DNA of 64,000 nt from Aquimarina muelleri DSM 19832 (GCF_000430665.1 NZ_AUML01000010.1:62001-126000); one strand, 5' to 3'. Counted from the stretch's first letter, positions 18,244 through 27,316 are shown. The notes: generated by a model from the sequence alone, not told the origin. A program made the numbers and translations.

Positions 18244-18774
18244 ATGTACGAAGGGACTTTTCCTCATAAAAGATATCAAAAAACATTAGAGTTCCTAAGA
18301 AAAAACTTTCCTGCCCCCGCCTCTGTTTTAGATTTAGGAGTAAGAAATCCATTTACAGAATTTATGGAAAAAGAAGGATATAGTGTTCACAACACCTCTG
18401 GTGAGGATCTAGATATCAACACAGAAGCCGTAAAAACAAGTGATGCAGATATTGTTACAGCTTTTGAAATTTTTGAACATTTAATCGCTCCTTTTAATGT
18501 TATAAAAGATATTAAAGCTAACAAATTGGTAGCTTCTATACCTCTAAAATTATGGTTCTCTCCTGCTTATCGTAGTAAAACAGATATGTGGGATAGGCAC
18601 TTTCATGAATTTGAAGATTGGCAATTTGACTGGTTATTAGAAAAAGCTGGATGGAAAATTATAGCTAGAGAAAAATGGACACACCCAATCAAAAAAATTG
18701 GTTTTCGTCCTTTATTAAGATTTTTTACTCCCAGATACTATATTATCTATGCAGAAAGAGTTAAGACTTCCTAA
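18244..18774 (+). CDS. Class I SAM-dependent methyltransferase-like protein
   Basis: 176 residues. A methyltransferase-like core is indicated by ASVLDLGVRNPFTEFMEKEGY (SAM-binding motif I region, in parts) and ADIVTAFEIFEHL, the latter typical of glycan or lipid methyltransferases. Motif I is DLGVRN rather than DxGxGxG, so cofactor binding could be altered. The downstream glycosyltransferase gene starts 50 bp later on the same strand, suggesting a joint role in cell-surface glycan or glycolipid modification. Confidence 0.75.
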   Translation: MYEGTFPHKRYQKTLEFLRKNFPAPASVLDLGVRNPFTEFMEKEGYSVHNTSGEDLDINTEAVKTSDADIVTAFEIFEHLIAPFNVIKDIKANKLVASIPLKLWFSPAYRSKTDMWDRHFHEFEDWQFDWLLEKAGWKIIAREKWTHPIKKIGFRPLLRFFTPRYYIIYAERVKTS

Positions 18775-18824
18775 TATATTGTTTTTGCTTTTGTATTAAA
18801 AAAACATAAAAACGTATACTATTC

Positions 18825-19673
18825 TTGAAAACATATATTGTTATACCTACCCATAATGAAGAACGTTTTATAGCTAAAACGCTAAACTCTTTGGTATTGC
18901 AGACTTTAATACCAAAAAAAATAGTAGTAGTTAATGACAACTCTACAGATAACACCTGTAGTATTGTAAATGATTTTATCCATCAATACAATTTTATTAG
19001 TTTAGTTCACACCAATGCCTCTACAGATCATATGCCTGGCAGCAAAGTTGTTCGTGCATTTTACAAAGGTTACTCTACCCTAGATACAGATTATGACATT
19101 ATTTGCAAATTTGATGCAGATCTTATCTTTCCCACAGATTATTTAGAAAAAATAACAAACTCATTTAAGCAAGATAGTAGTATCGGAATGGTAGGTGGAT
19201 TTTGTTATATTAAGAAAAATCAAAATTGGGTATTAGAAAATTTAACTAATAAAGATCATATTCGTGGTGCCTTAAAAGCATATCGAAAAGCTTGTTTTAA
19301 AGATATAAATGGTCTTAAATCAGCAATGGGTTGGGATACGATTGATGAACTATTGGCTCAATATCATAACTGGAAGATTAGAACTGAAAACGAACTACAT
19401 GTAAAACACTTAAAACCTACAGGAAATTCTTACACTCCAAAAGCAAGGTATAAACAAGGAGAGGCTTTTTACAGTATGCGATATGGCTTTTGGATCACTC
19501 TTATTGCGTCTACAAAATTAGCTTTACTTAAAAAACAGCCCAGTTTGGCTATAGATTATTTAATAGGTTATTTTAAAGCAAAAAGAAAAAAACATACCTT
19601 TTTGGTTTCTGAAATTGAAGGAAAGTTTATTCGCAATCTTAGATGGAAAAAAATGAAACAGAAAATATTATAG
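18825..19673 (+). CDS. Family 2 glycosyltransferase (TTG start)
   Basis: 282 residues with a GT-A fold: YIVIPTHNEERFIAKTL at the N-terminus, VVVNDNSTDNT and the DXD-like metal motif FDADLIFP near residues 94-101. The C-terminal segment may form membrane-associated helices. The start is TTG at 18825: the next in-frame codon upstream that matters is a TAA at 18807 and there is no ATG or GTG between, while the domain begins at once after the TTG. The substrate is unknown. The paired methyltransferase upstream suggests glycan decoration. Confidence 0.85.
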   Translation: MKTYIVIPTHNEERFIAKTLNSLVLQTLIPKKIVVVNDNSTDNTCSIVNDFIHQYNFISLVHTNASTDHMPGSKVVRAFYKGYSTLDTDYDIICKFDADLIFPTDYLEKITNSFKQDSSIGMVGGFCYIKKNQNWVLENLTNKDHIRGALKAYRKACFKDINGLKSAMGWDTIDELLAQYHNWKIRTENELHVKHLKPTGNSYTPKARYKQGEAFYSMRYGFWITLIASTKLALLKKQPSLAIDYLIGYFKAKRKKHTFLVSEIEGKFIRNLRWKKMKQKIL

Positions 19674-19726
19674 TAACAATTTATTTATAAAAAACACCAA
19701 CCTAAATCAAAACATAAATTTATAAA

Positions 19727-20000
19727 TATCAAATTATTTATCTTATTGTTTGGCCTCATATTGCTTCTTGTAACAAACATAATAAGAACAATAATGTAGA
19801 TTATGTTTTATTTTTTAGGTAAGATTAGTAATAATACAGAGAATAAAATTAACGTATAGGGTAATAGTAATAACTTCAATAAAATCATTTCAATTAATAC
19901 CGATGAGGTATTTTATGATACTTTAAAAATTGAACACAGTGGCTGATGTAGTTTTATAATTGATTGAGCAAATCAGGTACCACAGGTGGTAATCAAATAA
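19727..20000 (+). pseudogene. Decayed small lipoprotein gene
   Basis: Fragments of one protein appear in different frames. A hydrophobic leader (KLFILLFGLILL, from about 19730) has ATC where an ATG is expected. A lipobox-like IASCNKHNKNNN follows in another frame, and a third frame reads GKISNNTENKIN, GNSNNFNKIISINTDEVF, YDTLKIEHSG and NQVPQVVIK, interrupted by TAG and TGA codons up to a TAA at 19998. Codon-like structure broken by two frameshifts and several stops fits a dead lipoprotein gene. Family unknown. Confidence 0.5.
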
Positions 20001-20067
20001 TTAGTAGTTCAGTTGTTTTATAGAACAAAGCTTAAAGAATTAGATATCTAACTCAAAAAAAAAGTTG

Positions 20068-20111
20068 AACAATATTAAAAACAGACAGGTCGGTCTGTTT
20101 TTAATATTGTT
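20068..20111 (+). promoter_or_regulatory. Long palindromic operator of the TetR regulator
   Basis: Perfect inverted repeat with 19-bp arms (20068-20086 and 20093-20111) and a 6-bp centre AGGTCG. The inner arms are ACAGAC / GTCTGT, the half-sites repeated at 20712-20725. It ends 16 bp before the tetR-type ATG at 20128, so it fits an autoregulatory operator; as RNA it would also form a strong hairpin followed by T residues. Confidence 0.75.
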
Positions 20112-20127
20112 TTTATATATTTACAGT

Positions 20128-20691
20128 ATGAAACACTCTTTAGTTCGACAAAATATCATTGAGACTGCTTCTGATCTTTTTTACCGTAAAGGATATAATC
20201 TTACTGGAATAAATGAGATTATAAAAGAAACAGGTATTGCAAAAGCTACTTTATACAACCATTTTTCTTCTAAAGAAGAAATTTGTTTAGCCTACTTAAC
20301 TCATAGAAATGATACCTTCATAAAAGACATAAAAATATTTGTTTATAATGCCCCTAAAGGAAAAGATCAACTATATGCTTTGTTTCATTTTCTTATAGTT
20401 TTTTTTAATAAAAAGGATTTTAACGGCTGTTGGTGTTTAAATACTATTGCTGAAATACCAAGTGAAAATCAAAAAATAAGAAAGAAAATTCAAGACCAAA
20501 AAGAAGCTTTTATTTCATTTATTAAAAAGTTATTAGAAGATAATTATAACCAAAATGAAGATTCAAAAAATGAAGAACTCGCAAGAAAAATTTATTTGAT
20601 TTATGAAAGTTCGATCGCAGAAAGCAAATTACATCAAAAAATCTGGCCTATTCAATCTGGATTATCTTTATGTAAAAACATATTAAATTAA
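20128..20691 (+). CDS. TetR/AcrR family transcriptional regulator
   Basis: 187 residues from the ATG at 20128. The frame is open from 20065, but the extra N-terminal residues would be encoded inside the operator palindrome and precede the canonical start HSLVRQNIIETASDLFYRKGY. The helix-turn-helix is GINEIIKETGIAKATLYNHFSSKEE (in parts, about residues 26-50). The C-terminal ligand domain has a CWCLNTIAE stretch with two Cys as in YxaF/LmrA-like or NemR-like regulators that sense reactive compounds. It precedes an SDR and an AhpD-like gene on the same strand, whose promoter carries the same half-sites. Confidence 0.92.
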   Translation: MKHSLVRQNIIETASDLFYRKGYNLTGINEIIKETGIAKATLYNHFSSKEEICLAYLTHRNDTFIKDIKIFVYNAPKGKDQLYALFHFLIVFFNKKDFNGCWCLNTIAEIPSENQKIRKKIQDQKEAFISFIKKLLEDNYNQNEDSKNEELARKIYLIYESSIAESKLHQKIWPIQSGLSLCKNILN

Positions 20692-20711
20692 AAAAATTTA
20701 ATTAAAAAAAG

Positions 20712-20725
20712 ACAGACTTGTCTGT
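20712..20725 (+). promoter_or_regulatory. TetR operator in front of the SDR gene
   Basis: ACAGAC-TT-GTCTGT, a perfect dyad 31 bp upstream of the SDR start at 20757. The half-sites equal those in the palindrome at the regulator's own promoter, with a 2-bp instead of 6-bp spacer. This links the SDR-AhpD operon to the TetR protein. Confidence 0.75.
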
Positions 20726-20756
20726 TCATATTAATAACTTAAACATTATAAAAAAA

Positions 20757-21503
20757 ATGACATCATTTAAAAACAAGACAGCCTTGGTTGTTGGAGGAAC
20801 AAGCGGAATTGGTAAAGCAACGGTAAACACTTTAATTGAAGGAGGAGCTACGGTACATGTGATAGGCAGAAACACATCTAAAATACAAGATGCGAATAAC
20901 GTAATTAAACATCAGCTTGATATTACCAACACTTCTAGTGTAGATGAATTAATAAGTACTATTTCTAAATTAGATCGCTTAGATTATTTAGTGAATGCAT
21001 CCGGCATTTTTGGCCCTAAATCATTTTTAGAGCATACTCTAAAAGATTATGATTCGTATCAAGACCTCAACAGGGGATTCTTTTTTATTACACAAGCAGC
21101 TGCAAAAAAAATGAAAGAGAACAATAGTGGATCTATTGTTAACGTAGGTTCAATGTGGGCTAAACAAGCTGTAAAAGCGACACCTTCTTCTGCTTACTCT
21201 ATGCAAAAAGCAGGTTTACACTCTCTTACACAACACCTAGCAATGGAACTTGCCGATTATGGTATTAGAGTAAATGCTGTATCTCCTGCTGTGGTAGAAA
21301 CGCCTGTATATGACAGTGTATTTGGTGGATCTGATGAAGCAAAAAAAGCTTTAGTTGGATTTAATAACTTTCATCCCATAGGAAGAAATGGCACCTCTCA
21401 AGATATAGCAAACAGTATTACTTTTCTTTTATCCGATCAAGCTTCTTGGGTTACAGGAGCTATCTGGGATATTGATGGAGGAGTAATCGCAGGGAGAAAT
21501 TAA
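20757..21503 (+). CDS. SDR family oxidoreductase
   Basis: 248 residues from the ATG at 20757; the frame from the TTG at 20718 runs through the operator and is not used. Classical SDR: cofactor motif GGTSGIGKA near residue 12, NASGIFG, catalytic Ser in VGSMWA and YSMQK (YxxxK), with [11 protein letters not shown] downstream. It probably reduces a carbonyl compound with NAD(P)H. It is controlled by the adjacent TetR-type regulator and precedes an AhpD-like gene, so a detoxification or reactive-electrophile role is plausible (inference). Confidence 0.9.
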   Translation: MTSFKNKTALVVGGTSGIGKATVNTLIEGGATVHVIGRNTSKIQDANNVIKHQLDITNTSSVDELISTISKLDRLDYLVNASGIFGPKSFLEHTLKDYDSYQDLNRGFFFITQAAAKKMKENNSGSIVNVGSMWAKQAVKATPSSAYSMQKAGLHSLTQHLAMELADYGIRVNAVSPAVVETPVYDSVFGGSDEAKKALVGFNNFHPIGRNGTSQDIANSITFLLSDQASWVTGAIWDIDGGVIAGRN

Positions 21504-21510
21504 ATTAAAA

Positions 21511-21607
21511 AATAACCTCGGAGCAAATTAACGAAGTATGCTTCCGAAAATATATTTTGTTTTCGAGGTAAGCCTCGGAGAATTAAACTACACAATATAG
21601 ATTAAAT
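21511..21607 (+). repeat. 97-bp dispersed repeat, copy A
   Basis: Matches 37728-37824 at 87 of 97 positions with no gap; a 33-bp core is identical. CCTCGGAG occurs twice as a direct repeat inside, and CGAAAA/TTTTCG plus CCTCG/CGAGG can form alternative stems. It sits inside the SDR-AhpD operon, between the stop of one and the start of the other. It has no coding potential. Confidence 0.85.
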
Positions 21608-21627
21608 TAATAAAAAAAAGAATAGTT

Positions 21628-21933
21628 ATGTACGACATGAAGAACCTAAAACAATTAGACTCATTAAGTAAGAATGCTTCTGAAGCAATGAAAGCATTTC
21701 AAAAATTTGATAATATTGCATTACAAGAAGGAGCAATACCAATAAAGTATAAAGAGTTAATGGCAGTTGCTGTAGCTTTAACTACACAATGTCCATATTG
21801 CTTAGAAATACACAAAACAAAAGCCATAAATGCTGGTGCAACTCAAGAAGAACTTGCTGAAACTACATTTATAGCAGCTGTATTGCGTGCTGGTGCGGCT
21901 GTAGTTCATGGAGCTCACCTTATGGAAAAATAA
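21628..21933 (+). CDS. Carboxymuconolactone decarboxylase family protein (AhpD-like)
   Basis: 101 residues. The redox motif CPYCLEIH (CxxCxxxH) is the AhpD core, with the family's surrounding helices KYKELMAVAVALTTQCPYC and AVLRAGAAVVHGAH (in parts). Likely a thiol-based peroxidase or disulphide reductase partner. It lies downstream of the TetR-controlled SDR, separated by repeat copy A. A strong terminator follows. The start could also be the second Met, three codons on. Confidence 0.9.
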   Translation: MYDMKNLKQLDSLSKNASEAMKAFQKFDNIALQEGAIPIKYKELMAVAVALTTQCPYCLEIHKTKAINAGATQEELAETTFIAAVLRAGAAVVHGAHLMEK

Positions 21934-21952
21934 TATAAATTCTTAAAAAAAG

Positions 21953-21991
21953 TAAAGAGTAAAGCTTCAAAAAAACAAGCTTTACTCTTTA
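21953..21991. terminator. Bidirectional terminator
   Basis: Perfect 14-bp stem (AAAGAGTAAAGCTT at 21954-21967 with 21977-21990), extended by one T-A pair, with a 9-nt A-rich loop. It lies between the convergent AhpD-like and pafA genes, and can serve both. Confidence 0.8.
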
Positions 21992-22026
21992 TATTTAATA
22001 CCTTCTAAAAAGAGAAACATGAATTA

Positions 22027-23667
22027 TTATTCTAAAACAAAAGATAACACATCACCTGTAGTTCCATTAGGAAAAGAAATCCCTAACATAGCTGATACAG
22101 TAGGTGCTATATCTGGTATATATGTTTTCTGAGTAGTACTACCCTTTTTTATACCATGACCAAAAAACAATAATGGAGCATGGGTATCATAAGGTAATCC
22201 ACTACCATGAGTAGAACCAGTTTTAGAATAAGAGATAGTAGCAGGATCTAAAACAACAACAACATCGCCACTTCTTTTTTGGTTATATCCTTTTTGTATT
22301 AACGCAGCAATTCCCGAAGAATATTCTGTATTTTCTAGTTGATTTCTTGTAAATACTTTATCGACTTGATCTTCTTGTAATACAAAATGTGCTATTGCTT
22401 TTTGTAAATCTTCAGGCATTATCTTATTTTTTCTTAATATCTCATAATTAAAAAATATCTGATTATTAGATATATTTTCAATAAATCCTTCTGCTCTAAA
22501 CTCTTCCTTTACAAACATTTTTATCTTTTTTACAAAAGTGTCTGTATCAAAGTATCCTGCCGGAATCTTAACAGATTGCAAATAAGAGGGTACATGAACT
22601 GCACCATGATCTGCAGTTAAAAAAACAGTATATTTTCCTTTTCCAACTTTAGCATCCAAAACATTAAAAAACCGCTCTAGATCTTTATCCAATCGCAAAT
22701 AAGTATCTTGAATTTCTTTAGAATTTACTCCGAAATTATGCCCAACGTAATCTGTGCTCGAATAACTTACAGTAAGAAAATCGGTAATCTCATCTGCCCC
22801 TAATTGTTCTCCTGCAATTGCTGCTATTGCAAAATCAGTAGTTAAACTGTTTCCAAAAGGAGAAGATTTGATAATATCAAACCCAGAATTCTGATCTTTT
22901 AGTTTTGCCAAATCATAAGGAAATGTTGCTACTTCTTTTCCTTTAAAACCTCCTTCAAATTTATTTTGATCTACACCACTTTCTGTATATGTTTTTATAT
23001 CATACAAAGTATTCCATACTTTTAAATAAGACTCTGCTTTATCTGAATCATTAAATTGTTTAACCCAATCTGGTAATTCATTACGATAATAGGTGCTTGT
23101 TATCCAATTACCTTCATCTTTACCTCTAAACCAATATGCCCCATTAGCAGAATGACCTGCAGGTAAAATAGCACCTCTATCCTTTATCGCTACACCAATT
23201 GTTTTTCCTTTTAACTGTGTATGTAGTCTATTTTGATCTGCTACAGTAGTAGTTTTCATTCGATGTGGAGACATTCTCTCTAGCTTGCTATCTGATCCAA
23301 CTGCACTAACTGTAGAATCACCTGCACAGTACACCTTTTCTTTTCCAAATTTATCGTACCAATTGTTTGAAATTATACCGTGATTTTGCGGTGTAGTCCC
23401 AGTATATACCGAAGCATGTCCTGGACCAGTATATGTTGGCACATAATTAAAATGGTTGTTTTTACAATTAAATCCCTCATTGATCATGCGCTTAAAACCT
23501 CCATTTCCAAATCTATCATAAAAGCGAGTTACATAATCGTATCGCATTTGATCTACTACTATACCTATTACTAACTTTGGAGAACTTTTTATTATAGGTT
23601 TTTCCTGAGATTTACTTGGTATGTAACATAATACAAATAATAGAATCAGATATATTTTTTTCACCAT
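22027..23667 (-). CDS. pafA: PafA-type alkaline phosphatase (phosphate-irrepressible, secreted)
   Basis: 546 residues, the same length as the PafA of Elizabethkingia meningoseptica. A signal peptide (about 1-20, CYIPSKSQ) directs it to the periplasm. Metal and nucleophile sites: VVDQMRYDY (Asp39), YTGPGHASVYTGT with the nucleophile Thr80, the SSTDYVGHNFG region, and FLTADHGAVHVPS. Releases phosphate from monoesters and, in studied flavobacterial PafA, works regardless of phosphate supply. It is monocistronic with its own -7 box. Confidence 0.9.
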   Translation of the reverse strand: MVKKIYLILLFVLCYIPSKSQEKPIIKSSPKLVIGIVVDQMRYDYVTRFYDRFGNGGFKRMINEGFNCKNNHFNYVPTYTGPGHASVYTGTTPQNHGIISNNWYDKFGKEKVYCAGDSTVSAVGSDSKLERMSPHRMKTTTVADQNRLHTQLKGKTIGVAIKDRGAILPAGHSANGAYWFRGKDEGNWITSTYYRNELPDWVKQFNDSDKAESYLKVWNTLYDIKTYTESGVDQNKFEGGFKGKEVATFPYDLAKLKDQNSGFDIIKSSPFGNSLTTDFAIAAIAGEQLGADEITDFLTVSYSSTDYVGHNFGVNSKEIQDTYLRLDKDLERFFNVLDAKVGKGKYTVFLTADHGAVHVPSYLQSVKIPAGYFDTDTFVKKIKMFVKEEFRAEGFIENISNNQIFFNYEILRKNKIMPEDLQKAIAHFVLQEDQVDKVFTRNQLENTEYSSGIAALIQKGYNQKRSGDVVVVLDPATISYSKTGSTHGSGLPYDTHAPLLFFGHGIKKGSTTQKTYIPDIAPTVSAMLGISFPNGTTGDVLSFVLE

Positions 23668-23704
23668 TACTTTTTTGTTTTAGACTGTAAAAATACTATT
23701 TGTG

Positions 23705-23712
23705 CAAATGTA
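23705..23712 (-). promoter_or_regulatory. -7 box (TACATTTG, minus strand) for pafA
   Basis: Reads CAAATGTA on the plus strand, i.e. TAnnTTTG on the minus strand, 38 bp upstream of the pafA start. Confidence 0.5.
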
Positions 23713-23780
23713 AAACTTTAATAGAAGGTTAAATGCTATGGATTTTTTTTTTTCTATTTTAGCCTTTCTAATTAATATAC

Positions 23781-24518
23781 ATGTTTTATCTAGACGATAT
23801 TGGTCGGTATTTTTTAATGTTAAAAGGGGTTTTTAGTAGAATGACTAAGCGCTCTGTACTACGTAATCTTATTTTTAAAGAAATCGATGATTTGATAATA
23901 GGTTCTTTAGGAATAACAATTTTTCTTGCGTTTTTTATTGGAGCAGTAGTTGCTATACAAACGGCACTTAATCTTACCAGCCCTTTAATTCCTAAAAAAC
24001 TTATTGCTTTTGCTTCAAGACAATCTGTTATACTTGAGTTTGCTCCTACTTTTATCTCCGTAATTATGGCTGGTAAAGTTGGTTCTTTTATTACCTCAAG
24101 TATCGGAACCATGAGAGTCACCGAACAAATTGATGCATTAGAAGTAATGGGAATAAACTCTCTTAATTATTTAGTTTTCCCTAAAATCATAGCAATGCTT
24201 ATGTATCCTTTTGTGATTGCTATCGCCATGTTTATGGGTATATTTGGTGCATATGTTGCTGGAGTATATGGCGGATTTGTTTCGACTAATGACTTTTTAA
24301 CCGGTCTACGAGAAGAATTTATCCCTTATCATCTTGTATATGCTTTTATAAAGACTTTTTTATACTCTTTTTTATTAGCTACTATACCATCTTTTCACGG
24401 ATATTACATGAAAGGAGGGGCGTTAGAAGTTGGTAAAGCAAGTACTTCTGCCTTTGTTTGGACTACAGTAGTTATTATTATATCTAATTATATTCTCACC
24501 CAATTACTATTAAGCTAA
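23781..24518 (+). CDS. mlaE: MlaE family ABC transporter permease
   Basis: 245 residues with about five to six membrane segments. GAVVAIQTALNLTSPLIPKKLIAFASRQSVILEFAPTF and GKVGSFITSSIGTMRVTEQIDALEVMGIN (read in parts) are the hallmark MlaE stretches. Inner-membrane subunit of a lipid transporter that maintains outer-membrane asymmetry or moves lipids between the membranes. The stop overlaps the next start by one base, so translation is coupled to mlaF. The substrate-binding MlaD subunit is not adjacent. Confidence 0.93.
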   Translation: MFYLDDIGRYFLMLKGVFSRMTKRSVLRNLIFKEIDDLIIGSLGITIFLAFFIGAVVAIQTALNLTSPLIPKKLIAFASRQSVILEFAPTFISVIMAGKVGSFITSSIGTMRVTEQIDALEVMGINSLNYLVFPKIIAMLMYPFVIAIAMFMGIFGAYVAGVYGGFVSTNDFLTGLREEFIPYHLVYAFIKTFLYSFLLATIPSFHGYYMKGGALEVGKASTSAFVWTTVVIIISNYILTQLLLS

Positions 24519-25282
24519 TGATAGAAGTTACTAATCTGCACAAGAGTTTTAATGGCGAAGAAATTTTAAAAGGAATTACAACTACTTTTGATCGCGGCAA
24601 GACTAATCTTATTATTGGTACTAGTGGAAGCGGAAAAACTGTTTTCTTAAAATGCCTGTTAGGTCTTTTTACTCCAGAACAGGGTGAGATTTGCTACGAT
24701 GGTAATAAATACTCAGAACTTGATGAAGAAGAACAAAGAAATCTTAGAGAAAAGATGGGAATGGTTTTTCAAGGCAGTGCCTTATTTGACTCTATGACGG
24801 TAGAAGAAAATATAATGTTTCCTCTTATGATGTTTACCAAACAGAAGAAAGAAGAGATGTTAGAAAGAGTACATGAGGCTATAACCAGAGTAAATCTAGA
24901 AAACGCAAATAACAAGCTACCATCTGAAATTAGTGGAGGTATGCAAAAACGAGTAGCTATTGCACGGGCTATTGTGACTCGTCCAAAATATCTTTTCTGT
25001 GATGAACCAAACTCTGGATTAGACCCAAGGACTGCTATTGTTATAGATAATCTTATTAAGGAAATCACTGAAGAATACGACATCACTACTGTTATTAATA
25101 CACATGATATGAACTCGGTAATGGAAATAGGTGAAAAAATAATTTTCCTGAAAAATGGTCATTTGGAATGGGAAGGGGACAAAAGCCAAATCTTTAAAAC
25201 GGATAACAAAGCGGTTACTGATTTTGTATATTCTTCGAACTTGTTTAAAAAAGTTAGAGATGCTCAGTTAAAAGGTTTATAA
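24518..25282 (+). CDS. mlaF: MlaF-like ABC transporter ATP-binding protein
   Basis: 254-residue ATPase: Walker A GTSGSGKT, Q-loop MVFQGSALFDSMTVEENI, signature SGGMQKRVAIARAI, Walker B YLFCDEPNSGLDP and switch His in VINTHDMNSVME. The SGLDP and SALFDSMTV sequences are typical of MlaF. Partner of the overlapping mlaE. The C-terminal KAVTDFVYSS belongs to the family's tail. Confidence 0.93.
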   Translation: MIEVTNLHKSFNGEEILKGITTTFDRGKTNLIIGTSGSGKTVFLKCLLGLFTPEQGEICYDGNKYSELDEEEQRNLREKMGMVFQGSALFDSMTVEENIMFPLMMFTKQKKEEMLERVHEAITRVNLENANNKLPSEISGGMQKRVAIARAIVTRPKYLFCDEPNSGLDPRTAIVIDNLIKEITEEYDITTVINTHDMNSVMEIGEKIIFLKNGHLEWEGDKSQIFKTDNKAVTDFVYSSNLFKKVRDAQLKGL

Positions 25283-25347
25283 GCTTATTAGAGTTATTTT
25301 GATTTAGATACATATAATCTTATATTCAAGACAATATACACTGTTCT

Positions 25348-25833
25348 TCATAATTCGCTTGTCATTTTACCTAAATTTATTTTTTCAGCTTTTATAAATT
25401 GTATTTCTCTTATATACTCCATACTCCCCCACAAATAGGTATTTCCTTTTAGTCCATTTGTAGCCTTCATCCTTCTGTTTAACCTATTTATCTCTTTGTC
25501 AGTCGCTTTTTTTCTTTCTCCAAGTTTACCATATAATTTAATAGCTGGATACTTACTAAACTTTTCTTTAAACAAAGATTTTATCCAAAAAAGAGTACCA
25601 CTATTTACTCCTAAAACACAAATATTCTTATTTATCCTAGCGTGTTCAGGTAATTTTGAAGGAAACTTTTCGAAATAAAAACCTGTTTGATCATTATTCA
25701 AAAACAAAGATCCTATTGGTGTTACTGTAGGATTATTATTTACATCTACAGAAGCTATTGAAACATGAAAATTAGACTTAAAACTCCTATTAAAATGTTG
25801 CCGTATTTTATTCCAATTAGCATGTAAATCCAT
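25348..25833 (-). CDS. Pyridoxamine 5'-phosphate oxidase-like (split-barrel FMN) protein
   Basis: 161 residues. The first half reads as a flavin split barrel: HVSIASVDVNNNPTVTPIGSLFLNNDQTGFYFEKFPSK (in parts). The C-terminal half is poorly conserved. Possible FMN-dependent reductase of unknown substrate. It follows the DUF389 gene by 31 bp on the same strand, and may be the last gene of the sprT-manC-DUF389 run. Confidence 0.7.
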   Translation of the reverse strand: MDLHANWNKIRQHFNRSFKSNFHVSIASVDVNNNPTVTPIGSLFLNNDQTGFYFEKFPSKLPEHARINKNICVLGVNSGTLFWIKSLFKEKFSKYPAIKLYGKLGERKKATDKEINRLNRRMKATNGLKGNTYLWGSMEYIREIQFIKAEKINLGKMTSEL

Positions 25834-25864
25834 AGTGAATTTTAGCTTCTTATATAATATAACA

Positions 25865-27310
25865 CTACTCTACATACAGTGTATCTGTTTTCATTTCTTT
25901 AGTGATCCATTCTCTTAGAGAATTTGTTCGTATTTTATTTAAGCTATCAGATACTTGAAATTTCCATTTTGGAAAAATAACTTTTATGGTATCTACTTTT
26001 AAGAAATTTGATTTTTGCACTTCGCCATATCCTAACTCTGCAAGATCTGGAAATCGTATTTTTGCATCTTTAGCTATGCTAGCATAAGCTATATTTAACG
26101 AAGTTACTTTATTAGCCTCATTAAGTTGTGCTTCTAAATCTGCTATCTTTATTTTTAGATCTTCGATATCATCTAGCAACTTATCATTCTCTTTTTCTAC
26201 CCGATTTAATTGCTCTATCGATCTATCATACGCTTTAGATATTTGATCTATACCTCTGGACTTATTACCATTTATAACCAGAGTAAAATCACTAATACTT
26301 GGATATTCTTTAATTTCATTTTGCAAATCACTTACCGTTGCTTCATTGATCTCTCCATCAAAAAATAATTTTATAGATTTATTGTTATAATCATAAAAAT
26401 CTTTTCGCATATACAGATTCTCATTTGCATCAATTTCATTTGCTTTAAATGCTTTATAATCTCGTTCTGCATTACTCTCATTAAGTGTTACATAAAAAGT
26501 ATAACTTGCAGGTATCATCACCATTATTGCTAATAAAGAAGCAAGTTGTGCGGTACGTTTTCTCTTTGCTGAATTAGCATATCGCAACATCGGAAAACGT
26601 AATAGTTTAGAAACTATAAATGTAGATAATGCAATAAATGTTGCGTTAATAGAAAATAAATATAAAGCCCCTATTGCATATTCCAACTCCCACTCTGCAA
26701 TACCATATCCTACTGTACATAACGGAGGCATTAACGCTGTAGCAATAGCTACTCCTGCTATAGCATTAGGCATGGTTCCTTTTTTAGATTTAGCTACGAT
26801 TAATGCCAAGCCCCCAAAAACAGCTACTAATACATCTAAAATAGTAGGTGCTGTTCTAGCCTCAAGCTCTGGAGTTAATTCTGTTAAAGGAGAAACCCAA
26901 AAGTATAATGTTGCAGTAAGAACACTTAAACCTACCATTACTCCCAGGTTAACCAAAGATCTTCTTAAGGTGTCGATATCATTAATTGCAATAGATAATC
27001 CAACGCCTACAATCGGCCCCATTAATGGAGAAATTAGCATGGCTCCTATTACTACGGCGGTAGAACTAACATTAAGTCCAATAGATGCTACAAATACCGA
27101 AAAAATAAGAATCCAAGCATTATGCCCTTTAAATGGAATATCATTTTTAACATCTTCGATAGTTTGATCTTTATCGGTTTGGGATCGTATATCCAGTAAC
27201 TCTCTAAGAAAAGTACTTACACTTTCGATAAGACCTCTGGCATCTCTTTTTACCGATTCTGCCATCTCTTCCTGATTAGTCCCTGATTGTTGGTTTACAT
27301 CATCTTTCAT
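25865..27310 (-). CDS. DUF389 (TIGR00341-type) membrane protein with C-terminal coiled coil
   Basis: 481 residues. The DUF389 core covers roughly 60-270, with several membrane segments and STAVVIGAMLISPLMGPIVGVGLS, which is diagnostic of the family. A further membrane helix (about 250-275) precedes a soluble C-terminal part that includes a coiled coil (YDRSIEQLNRVEKENDKLLDDIEDLK and onward, about 340-385). The biochemical function of DUF389 proteins is unknown. It starts 6 bp after the manC stop. Confidence 0.88.
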   Translation of the reverse strand: MKDDVNQQSGTNQEEMAESVKRDARGLIESVSTFLRELLDIRSQTDKDQTIEDVKNDIPFKGHNAWILIFSVFVASIGLNVSSTAVVIGAMLISPLMGPIVGVGLSIAINDIDTLRRSLVNLGVMVGLSVLTATLYFWVSPLTELTPELEARTAPTILDVLVAVFGGLALIVAKSKKGTMPNAIAGVAIATALMPPLCTVGYGIAEWELEYAIGALYLFSINATFIALSTFIVSKLLRFPMLRYANSAKRKRTAQLASLLAIMVMIPASYTFYVTLNESNAERDYKAFKANEIDANENLYMRKDFYDYNNKSIKLFFDGEINEATVSDLQNEIKEYPSISDFTLVINGNKSRGIDQISKAYDRSIEQLNRVEKENDKLLDDIEDLKIKIADLEAQLNEANKVTSLNIAYASIAKDAKIRFPDLAELGYGEVQKSNFLKVDTIKVIFPKWKFQVSDSLNKIRTNSLREWITKEMKTDTLYVE

Positions 27311-27316
27311 GTTATT

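Noticed and set aside
20065-20127. Longer N-terminus of the TetR regulator
   Set aside because: It would be encoded by the operator palindrome; the canonical TetR start is at 20128.
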